Shown here in pieces: positions 1 to 9,820 of a stretch of 64,000 bases of DNA. The stretch is from an uncultured Porphyromonadaceae bacterium. Lineage in GTDB: Bacteria; Bacteroidota; Bacteroidia; Bacteroidales; Muribaculaceae. The notes under the pieces were generated by a model. It made no database searches. It saw only the letters and a list, made by a program, of their open reading frames with translations, and was not told the origin of the DNA. Location: contig CAMWMK010000001.1 in NCBI GenBank assembly GCA_947175295.1, positions 1 to 64,000 of the forward strand. Reading direction: 5' to 3'. The stretch's first letter is position 1; each line of letters begins with the position of its first letter. Position numbers and translations under genes: made by a program.

Positions 1-1685
1 AGGCCGTCTTAGCCGTGGTTGGTGTTGCCGTGGGACTTGATGTCGGATCTGTTAATGTGGCGGCTCTGATATTATTAGGAGTGGCGGGTGTAGACGAGGG
101 TGGCGTCGACATAGTGCTCGTTAAACTGTCCGCTGTAGCTGAGGATGTTGTCCCATACCCATGATTTGTCTTTGCGGAAATAGTTGTAGCCGTTGGCCGA
201 AGCGAGATAGCCGGCCACTGCGGAGTCGGTATAGTAGGCGTCAGCGTCCTCGATGGCTACGCCCGACATCTCGCGTACGTAGTAACCCTCATGGGTGAAG
301 TAGTCACGTTCCGTGTTCTGAAGGGTGAAGCTGCCGTTCATGCGGAACTGAAGTCCTTTCACCCATGGACATTTGAGGATAAGGTGTCCCTTAAGGCTGG
401 TGGTGTTGTAGATGTCGTGGTCGTCGATGGTGTTGGAGAGCACGCTCCAGAGCGGGTTGAGTCGGTAGGCGCCCTCATTGACGGGATACTTGTTTACTTC
501 TCCGTTCTGGCGGGTAGGCTGTCCGTAGGGGCTGAGGCGTGTGGTCTGATAGAGGTCGTAGGTAGTCGGGCCTGAATAGTTGTTGTGTGAATAGTTCATC
601 TGGGCTCCGAGCTGCAGCCAGTCGGTTACGTCGGAAGTAAGGCGTGTGTTCATCACGAAGCGTTCGTAGTCGTCGCCTATCACTACGCCTTCCTGCTTTG
701 TATAGGATCCCGATGCGTAATAGTTGACTTTACTGTTGGCGCCCGATACTGATACTGTGTAGTTCTGCATAAGGCCCGTACGGGTGGAATAGTCAAACCA
801 GTCGGTGGTCTGTCCTTTCTTGTAATTTTCATATTCGAACTTGCTCATCCATGTAGGGTCGGCGTTTTCGTCGAGGCCTGCGAGGATATTGTTCTTTCTG
901 ATGTAGTCTGCCGGGCTCAGGAGGTCGGGCTTTGAGGCGGCGTTAGACCATGCCCATGAAGTGGAGAGTGTGATGAGGGGCTTGCCCTCTACTCCTTTCT
1001 TGGTAGTGATCATGATTACGCCGTTGGCGGCCTGCGAACCGTAGGCCGCAAGGGAAGTAGCGTCCTTGAGTACGCTCATCGACTCTATGATTGAGGGATC
1101 GATGTCGCGGAGAGCTCCCTGGAAGATGACGCCGTCGAGCACGATAAGCGGGTCGCTGCCGCCGTTGATCGATTTCTGTCCGCGCACTACCATGGAGGGC
1201 ACCTGTCCTGCACCCTGCTGCTGCGATACGGTGATGCCTGTCACTGTCCCGCGAAGGGCGTCCATTGCGTTGGAGGTGGGAATGAGGGAGAGGGGAGAGT
1301 CTGCGACCTTTACGGTCGAAACCGAACCTGTGAAGTTCTTTCTCTGCATGGAGCCGTAGCCTACTATCACTACTTCATCAAGCTGCTGGTTGTCTACGAG
1401 CATGGTGACCTTTAGATCCTTCTGGCCGTTGATCTTTATCTTCTGGGCGAGATAGCCGATGTAGCTGACTGAGATCACGTCTCCGTTGCTTACATTAAGG
1501 GTGAAGTTGCCGTCAAGGTCGGTGGCTGTGCCGTTGGAAGTGCCTTCCACCATGATGGTGGCTCCGATGATGCCTTCACCGTTTTCGTCCAGCACCGTAC
1601 CATGCAGGGGATACTGCTGGGCTGTCATCGTGGCTGTCCCTATCAATAGGAGGAAGAGCCACAGAAAGAAGAGTTCTTTTCTCAT
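1..1685 (-). pseudogene. SusC-like TonB-dependent outer-membrane transporter, interrupted and partial
   Basis: The reading frame starts at the ATG at 1683-1685, which opens a signal peptide (MRKELFFLWLFLLLIG). A longer frame back to 1841 exists but would precede the signal peptide. It reads through a CarboxypepD_reg-like domain (residues about 25-105), a TonB-box-like segment (DEVVIVGYG), a plug domain ending TTKKG and the start of the barrel. It stops after 537 codons at tandem TAA codons (77-72). SusC proteins are usually about 1000 residues. Beyond the stops the same frame still reads SusC-like sequence (SDIKSHGNTNHG), then hits another TAA at 11-9 before leaving the window. I infer a decayed transporter whose SusD partner would lie further left. 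Its intended substrate is unknown; the neighbours suggest side-chain glycans. Confidence 0.8.
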
Positions 1686-1786
1686 TAGTGTTAGATAAGT
1701 GGTTAATGTATTATTATTGTTAGGTTGATTTCCGTGTCGGTTGACGCGGTCATGACTTGTGTCATGAAGCCACGGATTGAACGGCA

Positions 1787-1794
1787 CAAAATTA
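1787..1794 (-). promoter_or_regulatory. -7 box of the interrupted susC
   Basis: The minus strand reads TAATTTTG, matching the Bacteroidetes -7 consensus TAnnTTTG, about 100 bp before the start codon at 1685. No convincing -33 TTTG was found at the usual 19-bp spacing. Confidence 0.45.
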
Positions 1795-2048
1795 CTCAGA
1801 TAAACTGTTGTGAGGTCGGAAAAATCCGTCAAATTACGCACTTTAATATGTCAGATGTGTCATTTGACATATTTTTACATATCTTTGCAATATTTTTAAC
1901 CCCTTGGCCCCTCGTATATGGGTGTATGGGAGTGTTTATGGCCTAACTCTAAGTATTGCCGTTGGGCCGGAGGAGCTTTATATGAGGTTTTGACATATTT
2001 TCGCTTTGCTTTGAATGATTACAATGCTGATAATTTAAATAAATGTGC

Positions 2049-2056
2049 TAACTTTG
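2049..2056 (+). promoter_or_regulatory. -7 box of HTCS 1
   Basis: TAACTTTG matches TAnnTTTG and lies 28 bp before the ATG at 2084. Transcription would start near 2063, downstream of an in-frame ATG at 2045, so the start at 2084 is preferred. Confidence 0.5.
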
Positions 2057-2083
2057 CAATGGGAACTTAAATTTAATACCGAA

Positions 2084-5000
2084 ATGAAATGTTTTCTGCT
2101 GACCTTGTATTGTCTGGCTATGGCATTAGTGTCTTCTGCGATGGGCCTGCCTTCCTATCAGCGCATAAGTCTTAATCATGACGATGGGCTGTGTGATGAC
2201 TATGTCCGTTATATAAGCCAGGACGCCCATGGATACGTATGGGTGGTGACCAATCATGGACTCAACAGATTTGACGGCAACAGCTTTAAGAGGTTTACCA
2301 AAGAAAACTCAGGCCTGACTACGAGTGAACTCAATTGCGTGCTGCAGGATCCTGAAGACGACGATCTGTTGTGGATAGGTTCCAGGTTTGATGGCCTTTT
2401 CTGCTACAGTCAATCCACTGGGAAGATCACTCCCGTCGACGTGCCTCTTAACACGTCTGACATCACGGCGCTTTCCGTATCCTCCGACAGTCAGATATGG
2501 ATCACTCATTACAACAGTCCTCCTGAGAAGTTCAATCCGTCTACCAGGGAACTCCAGCGCATCTTCAGTTCCGATCCGGAAGGATTTCCTTATAGGATTT
2601 GGTGTTCGGTAGAGGATCCATCCGGTAGGTATATGTATTTAGGTCATGAATCCTTCGGCATGACCAGGATAGACTTGACTACTAAGAAGTATGAGGAGTT
2701 CCCTTGTTTCGGTACGGATTTGGATGAGAGTAGGAAAGGATCCGTATATTCCCTTTATGCAGCTTCCGGCGGCTATGTCTGGGCGGGAACGGATGAGGGT
2801 GTGTATATTTTCGATCCATTCAGTCGTGTATTCAGCCGACCAGGAGAGATGTCGGATTCCAAGGGCCTGCCGATTGGGCCTGTCAAAGCCATTCATTCGA
2901 TGTCCGACGGCACGGTATGGGCCGGGACGTCAAGCGGCATATCCTTGTTTTCCCCTTCTGGAAGAAAACTGAATGCGGCGGAGATCGGCAGGATACCGGG
3001 CCGCTCCACGCCTGTCGGTTTTCGGGAACTCTCTTCTTCTGCTCCTTCCGCCATCTTCGAGGATGGATATGGCAACAAATGGGTAGGCTATAACGGGCAT
3101 GGACTCGACGTCCTCAATCCTGCCTTAGGACCGGTATCCTTCTATTTTTCTACTGCCGACGATGGAAAATCTCTTTATGATACCCCGGTATGGAGTGTGA
3201 GGGTCTCATCTGGAAAGGATGTATGGATAGGAGGGGAGCGCCTATTGACGAGAGTGTCGGGCGATTCCCACAGGTCCTACACTCTGCTCCATCAGCGGTT
3301 GACCCCGGTCAGGTGTATTTATGAGGATGATGAGGAGACTGTATGGGTAGGCACCTCAAATTCCGGTGCTTTCCGGATGAAGAAGGGGGAATCAGGTTTT
3401 TCACCTGTTAAGGACATCGATAATGAAGTTAGGGATTTTGTTGCCATGCCGGGATTCGGAATGCTGGCGGCTACCCACAACGGCATCTATAAGATCGGGA
3501 GGGATGGCGTTGCCGCTCCATCAACGCTCTTCAATGGTCAGATGTCGGATTTTTATGCTACGTCTTTATTGCTGGCTTCAGGGGGAACACTTATAGTGGG
3601 GACCTTCGGTCATGGAATACTGGCTTTTGATTCAAGCGGACACCGGTCGGCATTGCTTGATAAGCGTGATGGCCTTCCCTCAAGCACAGTCAACGATATT
3701 AAGGAAGGTCCCGACCATAGGATATGGATTGCTACCAGAGACGGATTGGCCATTTGCGATCAGTCGGGATTGAAACTGGAGAAAGTGATACGTACCGACG
3801 ATGGTGTTCACTCCTCCAATTTCAAGGCGATTGAATTCGGACGTGACGGTAGGGCCTGGATAAGCGCTGAAGACGGGATAGCATGCTATAGCATCGCAGC
3901 CGACAGGCTTTCCTTCTTCCACAAAGCCAATAAGGCATTATTGGGTAGCTTCATTGAAGGCGCGTCTGCCGTGACTCCGGGCGGAAACATTCTGTTCGGT
4001 TCGCTCAACGGTATGAAGGTGCTCGACCTTGATTTTGCGTCTTCTGTCTCGGCTTCCAGCAATACAAGGGTGACTGAAATGCTTGCAAATGATTCAAAAG
4101 GCATCGATCATGACATAGAGATCAGTCTCCCTGTAAATTCCGGTCGGATGAGTATCCCTTACAATCTCAACACATTTACTTTGAAATTCAGCGATCCGGA
4201 TATCTCGACCGACATAAATTCCGAGATAAGATACAATATGAAGGGTGTCAACGATGTGTGGACCAATTCAGAGGGTCGTAACGAGGCAGTCTACCGTAAC
4301 CTTAAACCCGGAAAATATGAATTCAGGATAAGCACAAGATATTTCGGAGGCGAATGGTCTGATCCTGAGACTATTCTGACCATCGACATCACTCCTCCGC
4401 TTTATCTTACATGGTGGGCGAAGACTTTCTATGTACTGGTCGCCCTGATGATATTGGCGGTAGTCATGTATTTCTACCGTTACAAGTCTGATCTTGAGAA
4501 GAATCTTGAGACTGAGAGGGAAAACAGTAGGGTCGATAGATTGCTCAACGAAGAGAAGCTGATGTTCTATACCAATGTCACTCATGAACTTCGCACTCCG
4601 CTGTCTCTTATTATCGGGCCCATAGAGGATATGGTCAATTCTACCGATATATGCGATGAGAATCGTAGGAAACTGCACACGATAAGGTCGAGCGCGATAC
4701 GCCTGTTGAATCTGATCAACAGCATTCTTGAATTCCGTAAGACCGAGACATGCAACAGGCATCTGGAGGTCACCTATGGAAATATGGCAAACGTCGTGAG
4801 GGAAGTGGCCTTGCGTTTCAAGGAGCTTAACAACAATCGCCATGTATCTTATGTGATTGATGTAGCCCGTATGGAAGGCCGCGATGTGTATTTTGATTCC
4901 GAGATAATAACTACGGTTCTTAACAACCTGATAGGTAATGCCGCGAAATACACAAGACAGGGGGAGATCTCAGTGTCGCTTAAGTCTGAGAATGTGGACG

Positions 5001-6184
5001 GAATCGAATACGTCGATCTCATAGTGGCCGACACAGGCGAAGGAATATCTGACGACGAACTTCCACATATATTTAAAAGGTTTTATCAGGGGGCCCACAA
5101 TAGAAAAGTGGCTGGTACCGGAATCGGCCTTGCATTGGTGAAGAACCTTGTGGAGATTCATGAGGCTTCAATCTGCGTGAAGTCTGAAATAGGGAAAGGC
5201 AGCACGTTTGTAGTGAGGTTTGTAGCTGATAACTCCTATCCCTCTGCCCGGCATAAGGATGCGGATGTGGCAGGTGATGAATCTCGTGGCTCTTTGGAGG
5301 ACGCTGCCGGTATGGATTCTAAGGAAAGTCGGCTGACGGTGTTGGTGGTGGAAGACGATGAGGATGTCAGGGCATATATAGAGACTTCATTGTCATCTAC
5401 CTATCATGTGGTGACTGCAGAAGACGGAGAGAGGGGTTGGGAGATAGTGAGGAAGATTGTTCCCGATGCCGTGGTGAGCGATATAATGATGCCGAAGATG
5501 AATGGAATTGAATTATGCAGGAAGATCAAGGATGATTTTACGCTGAATCATATTCCGGTGATTCTCCTCACTGCGAAGGATTCCCTTCTTGATAAAGAGG
5601 AAGGGTATGAATCAGGTGCTGACTCCTATATCACCAAGCCGTTCAGCTCGAAACTCCTTCTGTCGCGCATACGCAACATAATAGAGGCCCGCCATAGGCT
5701 GTCGATCCGCTACATAAATATGAAGGCGGCTGAAGCTGAAGTCCCGGCTGATTCGGAATGTCCCGCTCCCTCTGACGTTCTCCATGATGAAGACTTTGGC
5801 CCGCAGGAGTCGGATATGCTGTCGAATGGAGACTGCACTCGCGATCTCCCGCCGGCCGATAAGGAATTTATCGATAGATTCAGAAGATTGATAGAGGAAA
5901 ATATAGAGCAGCAGGAACTCGACATCGCTTTTCTCACGGATAAGATGTGTATGAGCCATTCCACTCTATATAGGAAAGTGAAAAGCATTACAGGCCTTAC
6001 ACCTAATGAATTTACAAGAAAGATCAAGCTCGCACGCGCAGTGGAAATCCTTCGCTCGGGAGAGCATGACATAGCGAAGGTGACGGTCATGACCGGATTC
6101 AACAGCCCTTCCTATTTCCGGAGGGTGTTCAAAAAGGAATATGGCTTATCTCCGAGCGAATATATTGAGCAGACTATTGACTAA
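2084..6184 (+). CDS. Hybrid two-component system sensor/regulator (HTCS 1)
   Basis: Single-polypeptide sensor kinase and transcription activator spanning the inner membrane. In order: signal peptide (MKCFLLTLYCLAMALVSS); periplasmic two-bladed Reg_prop beta-propeller with repeated GYVWVVTNHGLNRFDG-type blades (about 25-680); Y_Y_Y domain (about 700-765); membrane helix (about 772-800); HisKA with phospho-acceptor His834 in THELRTP; HATPase_c (NLIGNAAKYT, DTGEGIS, GTGIGLALV); receiver with Asp1133 in VVSDIMMP; C-terminal AraC-type DNA-binding domain ending SPSEYIEQTID. Length 1366 aa is normal for the family, and all phosphorelay residues are present. The start is set at the second ATG because it opens the signal peptide. 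It lies divergent from the broken susC and 11 bp upstream of the GH43, so it probably controls this small module. The ligand is presumably an oligosaccharide, but its identity cannot be read from the sequence. Confidence 0.93.
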   Translation: MKCFLLTLYCLAMALVSSAMGLPSYQRISLNHDDGLCDDYVRYISQDAHGYVWVVTNHGLNRFDGNSFKRFTKENSGLTTSELNCVLQDPEDDDLLWIGSRFDGLFCYSQSTGKITPVDVPLNTSDITALSVSSDSQIWITHYNSPPEKFNPSTRELQRIFSSDPEGFPYRIWCSVEDPSGRYMYLGHESFGMTRIDLTTKKYEEFPCFGTDLDESRKGSVYSLYAASGGYVWAGTDEGVYIFDPFSRVFSRPGEMSDSKGLPIGPVKAIHSMSDGTVWAGTSSGISLFSPSGRKLNAAEIGRIPGRSTPVGFRELSSSAPSAIFEDGYGNKWVGYNGHGLDVLNPALGPVSFYFSTADDGKSLYDTPVWSVRVSSGKDVWIGGERLLTRVSGDSHRSYTLLHQRLTPVRCIYEDDEETVWVGTSNSGAFRMKKGESGFSPVKDIDNEVRDFVAMPGFGMLAATHNGIYKIGRDGVAAPSTLFNGQMSDFYATSLLLASGGTLIVGTFGHGILAFDSSGHRSALLDKRDGLPSSTVNDIKEGPDHRIWIATRDGLAICDQSGLKLEKVIRTDDGVHSSNFKAIEFGRDGRAWISAEDGIACYSIAADRLSFFHKANKALLGSFIEGASAVTPGGNILFGSLNGMKVLDLDFASSVSASSNTRVTEMLANDSKGIDHDIEISLPVNSGRMSIPYNLNTFTLKFSDPDISTDINSEIRYNMKGVNDVWTNSEGRNEAVYRNLKPGKYEFRISTRYFGGEWSDPETILTIDITPPLYLTWWAKTFYVLVALMILAVVMYFYRYKSDLEKNLETERENSRVDRLLNEEKLMFYTNVTHELRTPLSLIIGPIEDMVNSTDICDENRRKLHTIRSSAIRLLNLINSILEFRKTETCNRHLEVTYGNMANVVREVALRFKELNNNRHVSYVIDVARMEGRDVYFDSEIITTVLNNLIGNAAKYTRQGEISVSLKSENVDGIEYVDLIVADTGEGISDDELPHIFKRFYQGAHNRKVAGTGIGLALVKNLVEIHEASICVKSEIGKGSTFVVRFVADNSYPSARHKDADVAGDESRGSLEDAAGMDSKESRLTVLVVEDDEDVRAYIETSLSSTYHVVTAEDGERGWEIVRKIVPDAVVSDIMMPKMNGIELCRKIKDDFTLNHIPVILLTAKDSLLDKEEGYESGADSYITKPFSSKLLLSRIRNIIEARHRLSIRYINMKAAEAEVPADSECPAPSDVLHDEDFGPQESDMLSNGDCTRDLPPADKEFIDRFRRLIEENIEQQELDIAFLTDKMCMSHSTLYRKVKSITGLTPNEFTRKIKLARAVEILRSGEHDIAKVTVMTGFNSPSYFRRVFKKEYGLSPSEYIEQTID

Positions 6185-6195
6185 AACGATTTGAT

Positions 6196-7347
6196 ATGAA
6201 GAATGGAATATTTAAAGCTTCAGTAGTGGGGGCATTGCTGGGAATTACTGCTTCGGGCTGCTCTACGGCATCCAGGGAGAAGACTGATCCCCAGATGCCG
6301 CTGCTTCTCGGCGAGACGCTCCTTGCCGACGACAGCGTCCACGTGAATGCCCACGGCGGAATGATAATGGAGAAGGACGGTGTGTTCTACTGGTATGGCG
6401 AGCACCGCGGCGACGGCACACCCGGAAGCATGCAGCAGGGGGTGTCGCTCTATACATCCTCCGATCTGCGCAACTGGAAGAACCGCGGCATTGTGCTGCA
6501 GCTTCTCGACTCCGTAGGGCATCCCTTGGAACTCGGGTGCAAGATCGAGCGCCCCAAGGTGGTCTACAATCCGACAACGGGGAAATACGTCATGTGGTTT
6601 CACCACGAGCTTAAAGACCGCGGATATGCGGCGGCACAGGCCGGAGTGGCGGTAGCCGACACTCCGGAAGGTCCGTTTGAGTTTATCAGAAGCGCGCGCG
6701 TGAACCCAGGTGTGTACCCAGAAAACCTGAGCGAGGAAGACCGCAATGCGGCTTGGGATCCGGAAATGGAATGGTGGTCCGAACCATGGTATGGGCAGCT
6801 GCGACAGGGCAGCTTCGTGAAGCGCGACCTCGACGGCGGACAGATGGCCCGCGACATGACCATCTATGTAGACAAAGATGGAAGGGCATACCATATATAT
6901 TCATCGGAAGACAACCTCACACTCCAGATAGCGGAACTCGATCCGACTTATACCGACCACACCGGCCGATATATACGTGTGGCTCCCGGCGGCCACAACG
7001 AGGCGCCGACACTAATGGAGCACGACGGCACTTACTGGATGATCACTTCCGGCTGCACCGGCTGGGCGCCAAACGCCGCACGTCTGCTCCGCGCCGACTC
7101 CATAATGGGTGAATGGACACAGCTTGATGTGAATCCGGCAAGGGGAGAAGGAGCCGAGACCACTTTCGACACCCAGGGCACCTATATAATGAAGATAGGC
7201 GACAGCTTCACTTTCATGGCCGACAGATGGAACCCCGAAAACCTCGGCGATTCTCGCCATGTATGGATTCCAGTGAAGTTTGACGAATCAGGCAATCCCT
7301 ATCTCGAGATGCCAGTCGATACTGAGACAGTCACGGCCGAGCCCTGA
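6196..7347 (+). CDS. GH43 family lipoprotein, GH43_24-like (possible exo-beta-1,3-galactanase)
   Basis: Five-bladed propeller glycosidase of 383 aa with a lipoprotein signal (LGITASGC), probably periplasmic because no acidic export signal follows the cysteine. It lacks the usual GH43 base aspartate near the N-terminus (NAHGGM instead of a DP motif). It does have Glu118 in IERPKV, Glu269 in HNEAP and Gln327 in DTQGTYIM. In subfamily 24 exo-beta-1,3-galactanases the aspartate is likewise missing and two glutamates plus a glutamine form the active site, so I favour that assignment. GH43_34 remains possible. It follows HTCS 1 after 11 bp and probably forms a unit with the GH105-GH154 downstream. 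Substrate assignment to arabinogalactan side chains is inference. Confidence 0.75.
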   Translation: MKNGIFKASVVGALLGITASGCSTASREKTDPQMPLLLGETLLADDSVHVNAHGGMIMEKDGVFYWYGEHRGDGTPGSMQQGVSLYTSSDLRNWKNRGIVLQLLDSVGHPLELGCKIERPKVVYNPTTGKYVMWFHHELKDRGYAAAQAGVAVADTPEGPFEFIRSARVNPGVYPENLSEEDRNAAWDPEMEWWSEPWYGQLRQGSFVKRDLDGGQMARDMTIYVDKDGRAYHIYSSEDNLTLQIAELDPTYTDHTGRYIRVAPGGHNEAPTLMEHDGTYWMITSGCTGWAPNAARLLRADSIMGEWTQLDVNPARGEGAETTFDTQGTYIMKIGDSFTFMADRWNPENLGDSRHVWIPVKFDESGNPYLEMPVDTETVTAEP

Positions 7348-7348
7348 T

Positions 7349-7410
7349 TGGTTTAGGAGGTTTAGGAAGTTTAAGGGGTTTATGGGGGAGGATGTTTAGG
7401 AAGTTAAAAT
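7349..7410. repeat. GTTTAGGA intergenic repeats
   Basis: GTTTAGGA occurs at 7351-7358, 7360-7367 and 7394-7401 in a G/T-rich spacer between two hydrolase genes. It looks like slippage-prone low-complexity DNA; no coding or terminator structure is apparent. Confidence 0.5.
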
Positions 7411-7442
7411 TTTGAACTAAAAATTATATAATCTAACCTTAC

Positions 7443-9755
7443 ATGAAGATAAAGACACTGATAACGGGGACTGCGCTTTTAGCAGCAACCGCCTTTTCAG
7501 CTTCGGCGGCGACCACAAAGGAGTCGAAGGCCGTGCGCGACATCATCACCAAGGTCAACGACCACTGGCAGGCCACCCATCCTGCCGAACACAACGCCTT
7601 CTGGGACGAAGCCGCATACCATACCGGCAATATGGAGGCTTACTCCATCACAGGCAACCCCGAATGGCTCGACTATTCGCAGAAATGGGCGGAACACAAC
7701 GGATGGAAAGGCGCCAAAGGCACCGACCGATCCAAATGGAAATACAACTACGGCGAGACCGACGACCATGTGCTCTTCGGCGACTGGCAGATATGCTTCC
7801 AGACATATGCCGACCTCTACAACATCCTTCCTGACGACCGGCGCATCAAGAGGGCTAAGGAAGTGATGGAGTATGAGATGTCGACTCCGCAGTCTGACTA
7901 TTGGTGGTGGGCCGACGGCCTATACATGGTGATGCCGGTCATGACTAAGCTCAATAAGATCACCGGCAACAAGAAGTATCTCGACAAACTCTATGAATAC
8001 GTGCTGGTCAGCGACAGCATCATGTACGACCCTGAGGAGGGGTTGTATTACCGCGATGCGAAATACGTATATCCCAAGCACAAGAGCGCCAATGGAAAGA
8101 AGGATTTCTGGGCACGCGGCGACGGCTGGGTGCTCGCCGGACTCGCCAAGGTGCTCAAGGATGCTCCCGCCGATTGGGAACACCGGAAGTTTTTCGAGGA
8201 TAAATACCGTAAGATGGCCGATGCCGTAGTGGCCTGCCAGCAGCCCGCCGGCTACTGGAGCCGCTCAATGTATGACGAGGAGCATGCTCCCGGTCCGGAA
8301 ACAAGCGGAACGGCTTTCTTCACCTACGGCTTGCTCTGGGGTATCAACAACGGCTATCTTACGGATCCGAAATATCTTGATGCGGCACAGAAGGGTTGGA
8401 ACTATCTCTCGAAGACCGCCCTTCAGAAAGACGGATCCGTAGGCTATGTGCAGCCCATCGGCGAGAAGGCCATTCCGGGCCAGGTGGTAGACCGCAATTC
8501 CACCAGCAACTTCGGGACGGGCGCCTTCCTTCTGGCAGCCAGCGAATACGTGCGCATGCTTGAGAAGGAAGCCAGCGAAGACCGTGCCTACTGGGCGAAG
8601 CTGGCCTACGACATGGCGGCTCCCATCCTGAAAAACATGGCGGAGGGTAAGCTGCAGGAGAATATGCTCGTGGAGGTAAGCCCCAACTGGGACGGCCGCA
8701 ATAAGAAAGTGACCTATATGGAGGCTTTCGGCCGCCTCATGGCAGGAATCGCTCCCTGGCTCGCCCTTCCCGACGACGACACCGAGGAAGGAAAGATGCG
8801 CAGGCAGCTCCGTGAATGGGCACTGAAGGCCTATGCCAATGCTGTGGATCCGAACAGCCCCGACTGCCTGCTATGGTCGGGAGAGGGACAGGTGATGGTG
8901 GATGCGGCATATATCGCCGAATCCTTCCTGCGCGCCTATGATGCCCTCTGGGAACCCCTTGACCAGACTACAAAAGACCGCTACATCAAGAACTTCACCA
9001 ATATCCGCCACATAGATCCTCCCTATACCAACTGGCTCCTCTTCTCCGCACTCATCGAGAGCTTCCTCGCCAAGAGCGGCGCCGACTGCGATGAATATCG
9101 CGTGAACTCGGCCATACGCAAGGTGGAGGAGTGGTATGCCGGCGACGGCTGGTATTCCGACGGTCCGGACTTCGCCTTCGACTACTACAGCAGCTACGTG
9201 TTTCATCCCATGTATCTCGAGACCCTGAAGGCCATGCAGGAGGCCGGGAAGCGCAACCGCATAGACTATCAGAAGTATTATGACAGAGCCTTGAAGCGCG
9301 CCCGGAAATACAGCATCGTGCTTGAGCGCTTCATCTCTCCTGAAGGAACGTTCCCCGTCTTCGGCCGCTCGATACCTTACCGCATGGCCACCATGCAGCC
9401 CCTCGCCCTCATGGCCCTCTATGAGAAACTTCCGGAAGGCCTGAGCAACGGCCAGGTGCGAGCAGCGCTGACGAAAGTAATGCACAATATGTATGACGGC
9501 AAGGAGAACTTCAACGATGGGGGCTACCTGACGATAGGCTTTGCAGGGCGTCAGCCCAACATCGCCGATTGGTATACCAACAACGGCTCCCTCTATATGA
9601 CCTCCCTCTCGCTCCTGCCGCTCGGCCTTCCCGCCACGCATCCTTTCTGGAGCGACGCTCCGCAGCCCTGGACCAACAAGAAGGCCTGGGGCGGCCAGCC
9701 CTTCCCGAAAGACCACATCTGGAAAGACACCATCCGCACCTCCGACCGCTATTGA
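7443..9755 (+). CDS. GH105-DUF2264 (GH154) two-domain glucuronidase
   Basis: Secreted 770-aa protein (signal peptide MKIKTLITGTALLAATAF, cleavage near SASA) with two (alpha/alpha)-barrel units. Residues about 30-380 match GH105/GH88 unsaturated uronyl hydrolases: WWADGLYM with catalytic-type Asp158, RGDGWV with Asp227, and SGTAFFTYGLLWGI. Residues about 385-760 match DUF2264, now GH154: MEAFGRLMAGIAPWL, WYSDGPDFAFDYYSSYVF and PVFGRSIPYR. GH105 removes 4,5-unsaturated glucuronate or galacturonate left by lyases. Characterised GH154 members are exo-beta-glucuronidases acting on arabinogalactan side chains. One polypeptide could therefore remove both saturated and unsaturated terminal uronates. 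It faces the convergent GH115 gene across a terminator. The two assignments are by motif only; which uronic acid each half takes is unknown. Confidence 0.85.
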   Translation: MKIKTLITGTALLAATAFSASAATTKESKAVRDIITKVNDHWQATHPAEHNAFWDEAAYHTGNMEAYSITGNPEWLDYSQKWAEHNGWKGAKGTDRSKWKYNYGETDDHVLFGDWQICFQTYADLYNILPDDRRIKRAKEVMEYEMSTPQSDYWWWADGLYMVMPVMTKLNKITGNKKYLDKLYEYVLVSDSIMYDPEEGLYYRDAKYVYPKHKSANGKKDFWARGDGWVLAGLAKVLKDAPADWEHRKFFEDKYRKMADAVVACQQPAGYWSRSMYDEEHAPGPETSGTAFFTYGLLWGINNGYLTDPKYLDAAQKGWNYLSKTALQKDGSVGYVQPIGEKAIPGQVVDRNSTSNFGTGAFLLAASEYVRMLEKEASEDRAYWAKLAYDMAAPILKNMAEGKLQENMLVEVSPNWDGRNKKVTYMEAFGRLMAGIAPWLALPDDDTEEGKMRRQLREWALKAYANAVDPNSPDCLLWSGEGQVMVDAAYIAESFLRAYDALWEPLDQTTKDRYIKNFTNIRHIDPPYTNWLLFSALIESFLAKSGADCDEYRVNSAIRKVEEWYAGDGWYSDGPDFAFDYYSSYVFHPMYLETLKAMQEAGKRNRIDYQKYYDRALKRARKYSIVLERFISPEGTFPVFGRSIPYRMATMQPLALMALYEKLPEGLSNGQVRAALTKVMHNMYDGKENFNDGGYLTIGFAGRQPNIADWYTNNGSLYMTSLSLLPLGLPATHPFWSDAPQPWTNKKAWGGQPFPKDHIWKDTIRTSDRY

Positions 9756-9772
9756 AAATCATTATTACATGA

Positions 9773-9805
9773 AAGCCTCCCCTGAAGAAAAATCAGGGGA
9801 GGCTT
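9773..9805. terminator. Bidirectional terminator between convergent genes
   Basis: A perfect 13-bp stem (AAGCCTCCCCTGA at 9773-9785 with its complement at 9793-9805) and an A-rich 7-base loop lie between the convergent GH105-GH154 and GH115 genes. Confidence 0.8.
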
Positions 9806-9820
9806 GTGTTGTATTGGTCC

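Larger units (their letters stand above)
1686..2083. promoter_or_regulatory. Divergent control region between susC remnant and HTCS 1
   Basis: This 398-bp spacer has no credible gene. The 13-mer TTTGACATATTTT occurs at 1863-1875 and again at 1989-2001, 126 bp apart. The first copy overlaps a dyad TGTCA-TT-TGACA at 1858-1869. These are candidate regulator sites for the divergent genes. A second -7-like sequence, TATCTTTG, sits at 1880-1887 on the plus strand. Confidence 0.45.

Noticed and set aside
8871-9716. 281-codon antisense frame under the GH105-GH154 gene
   Set aside because: Shadow of a gene with clear domain motifs; no independent promoter or family resemblance.
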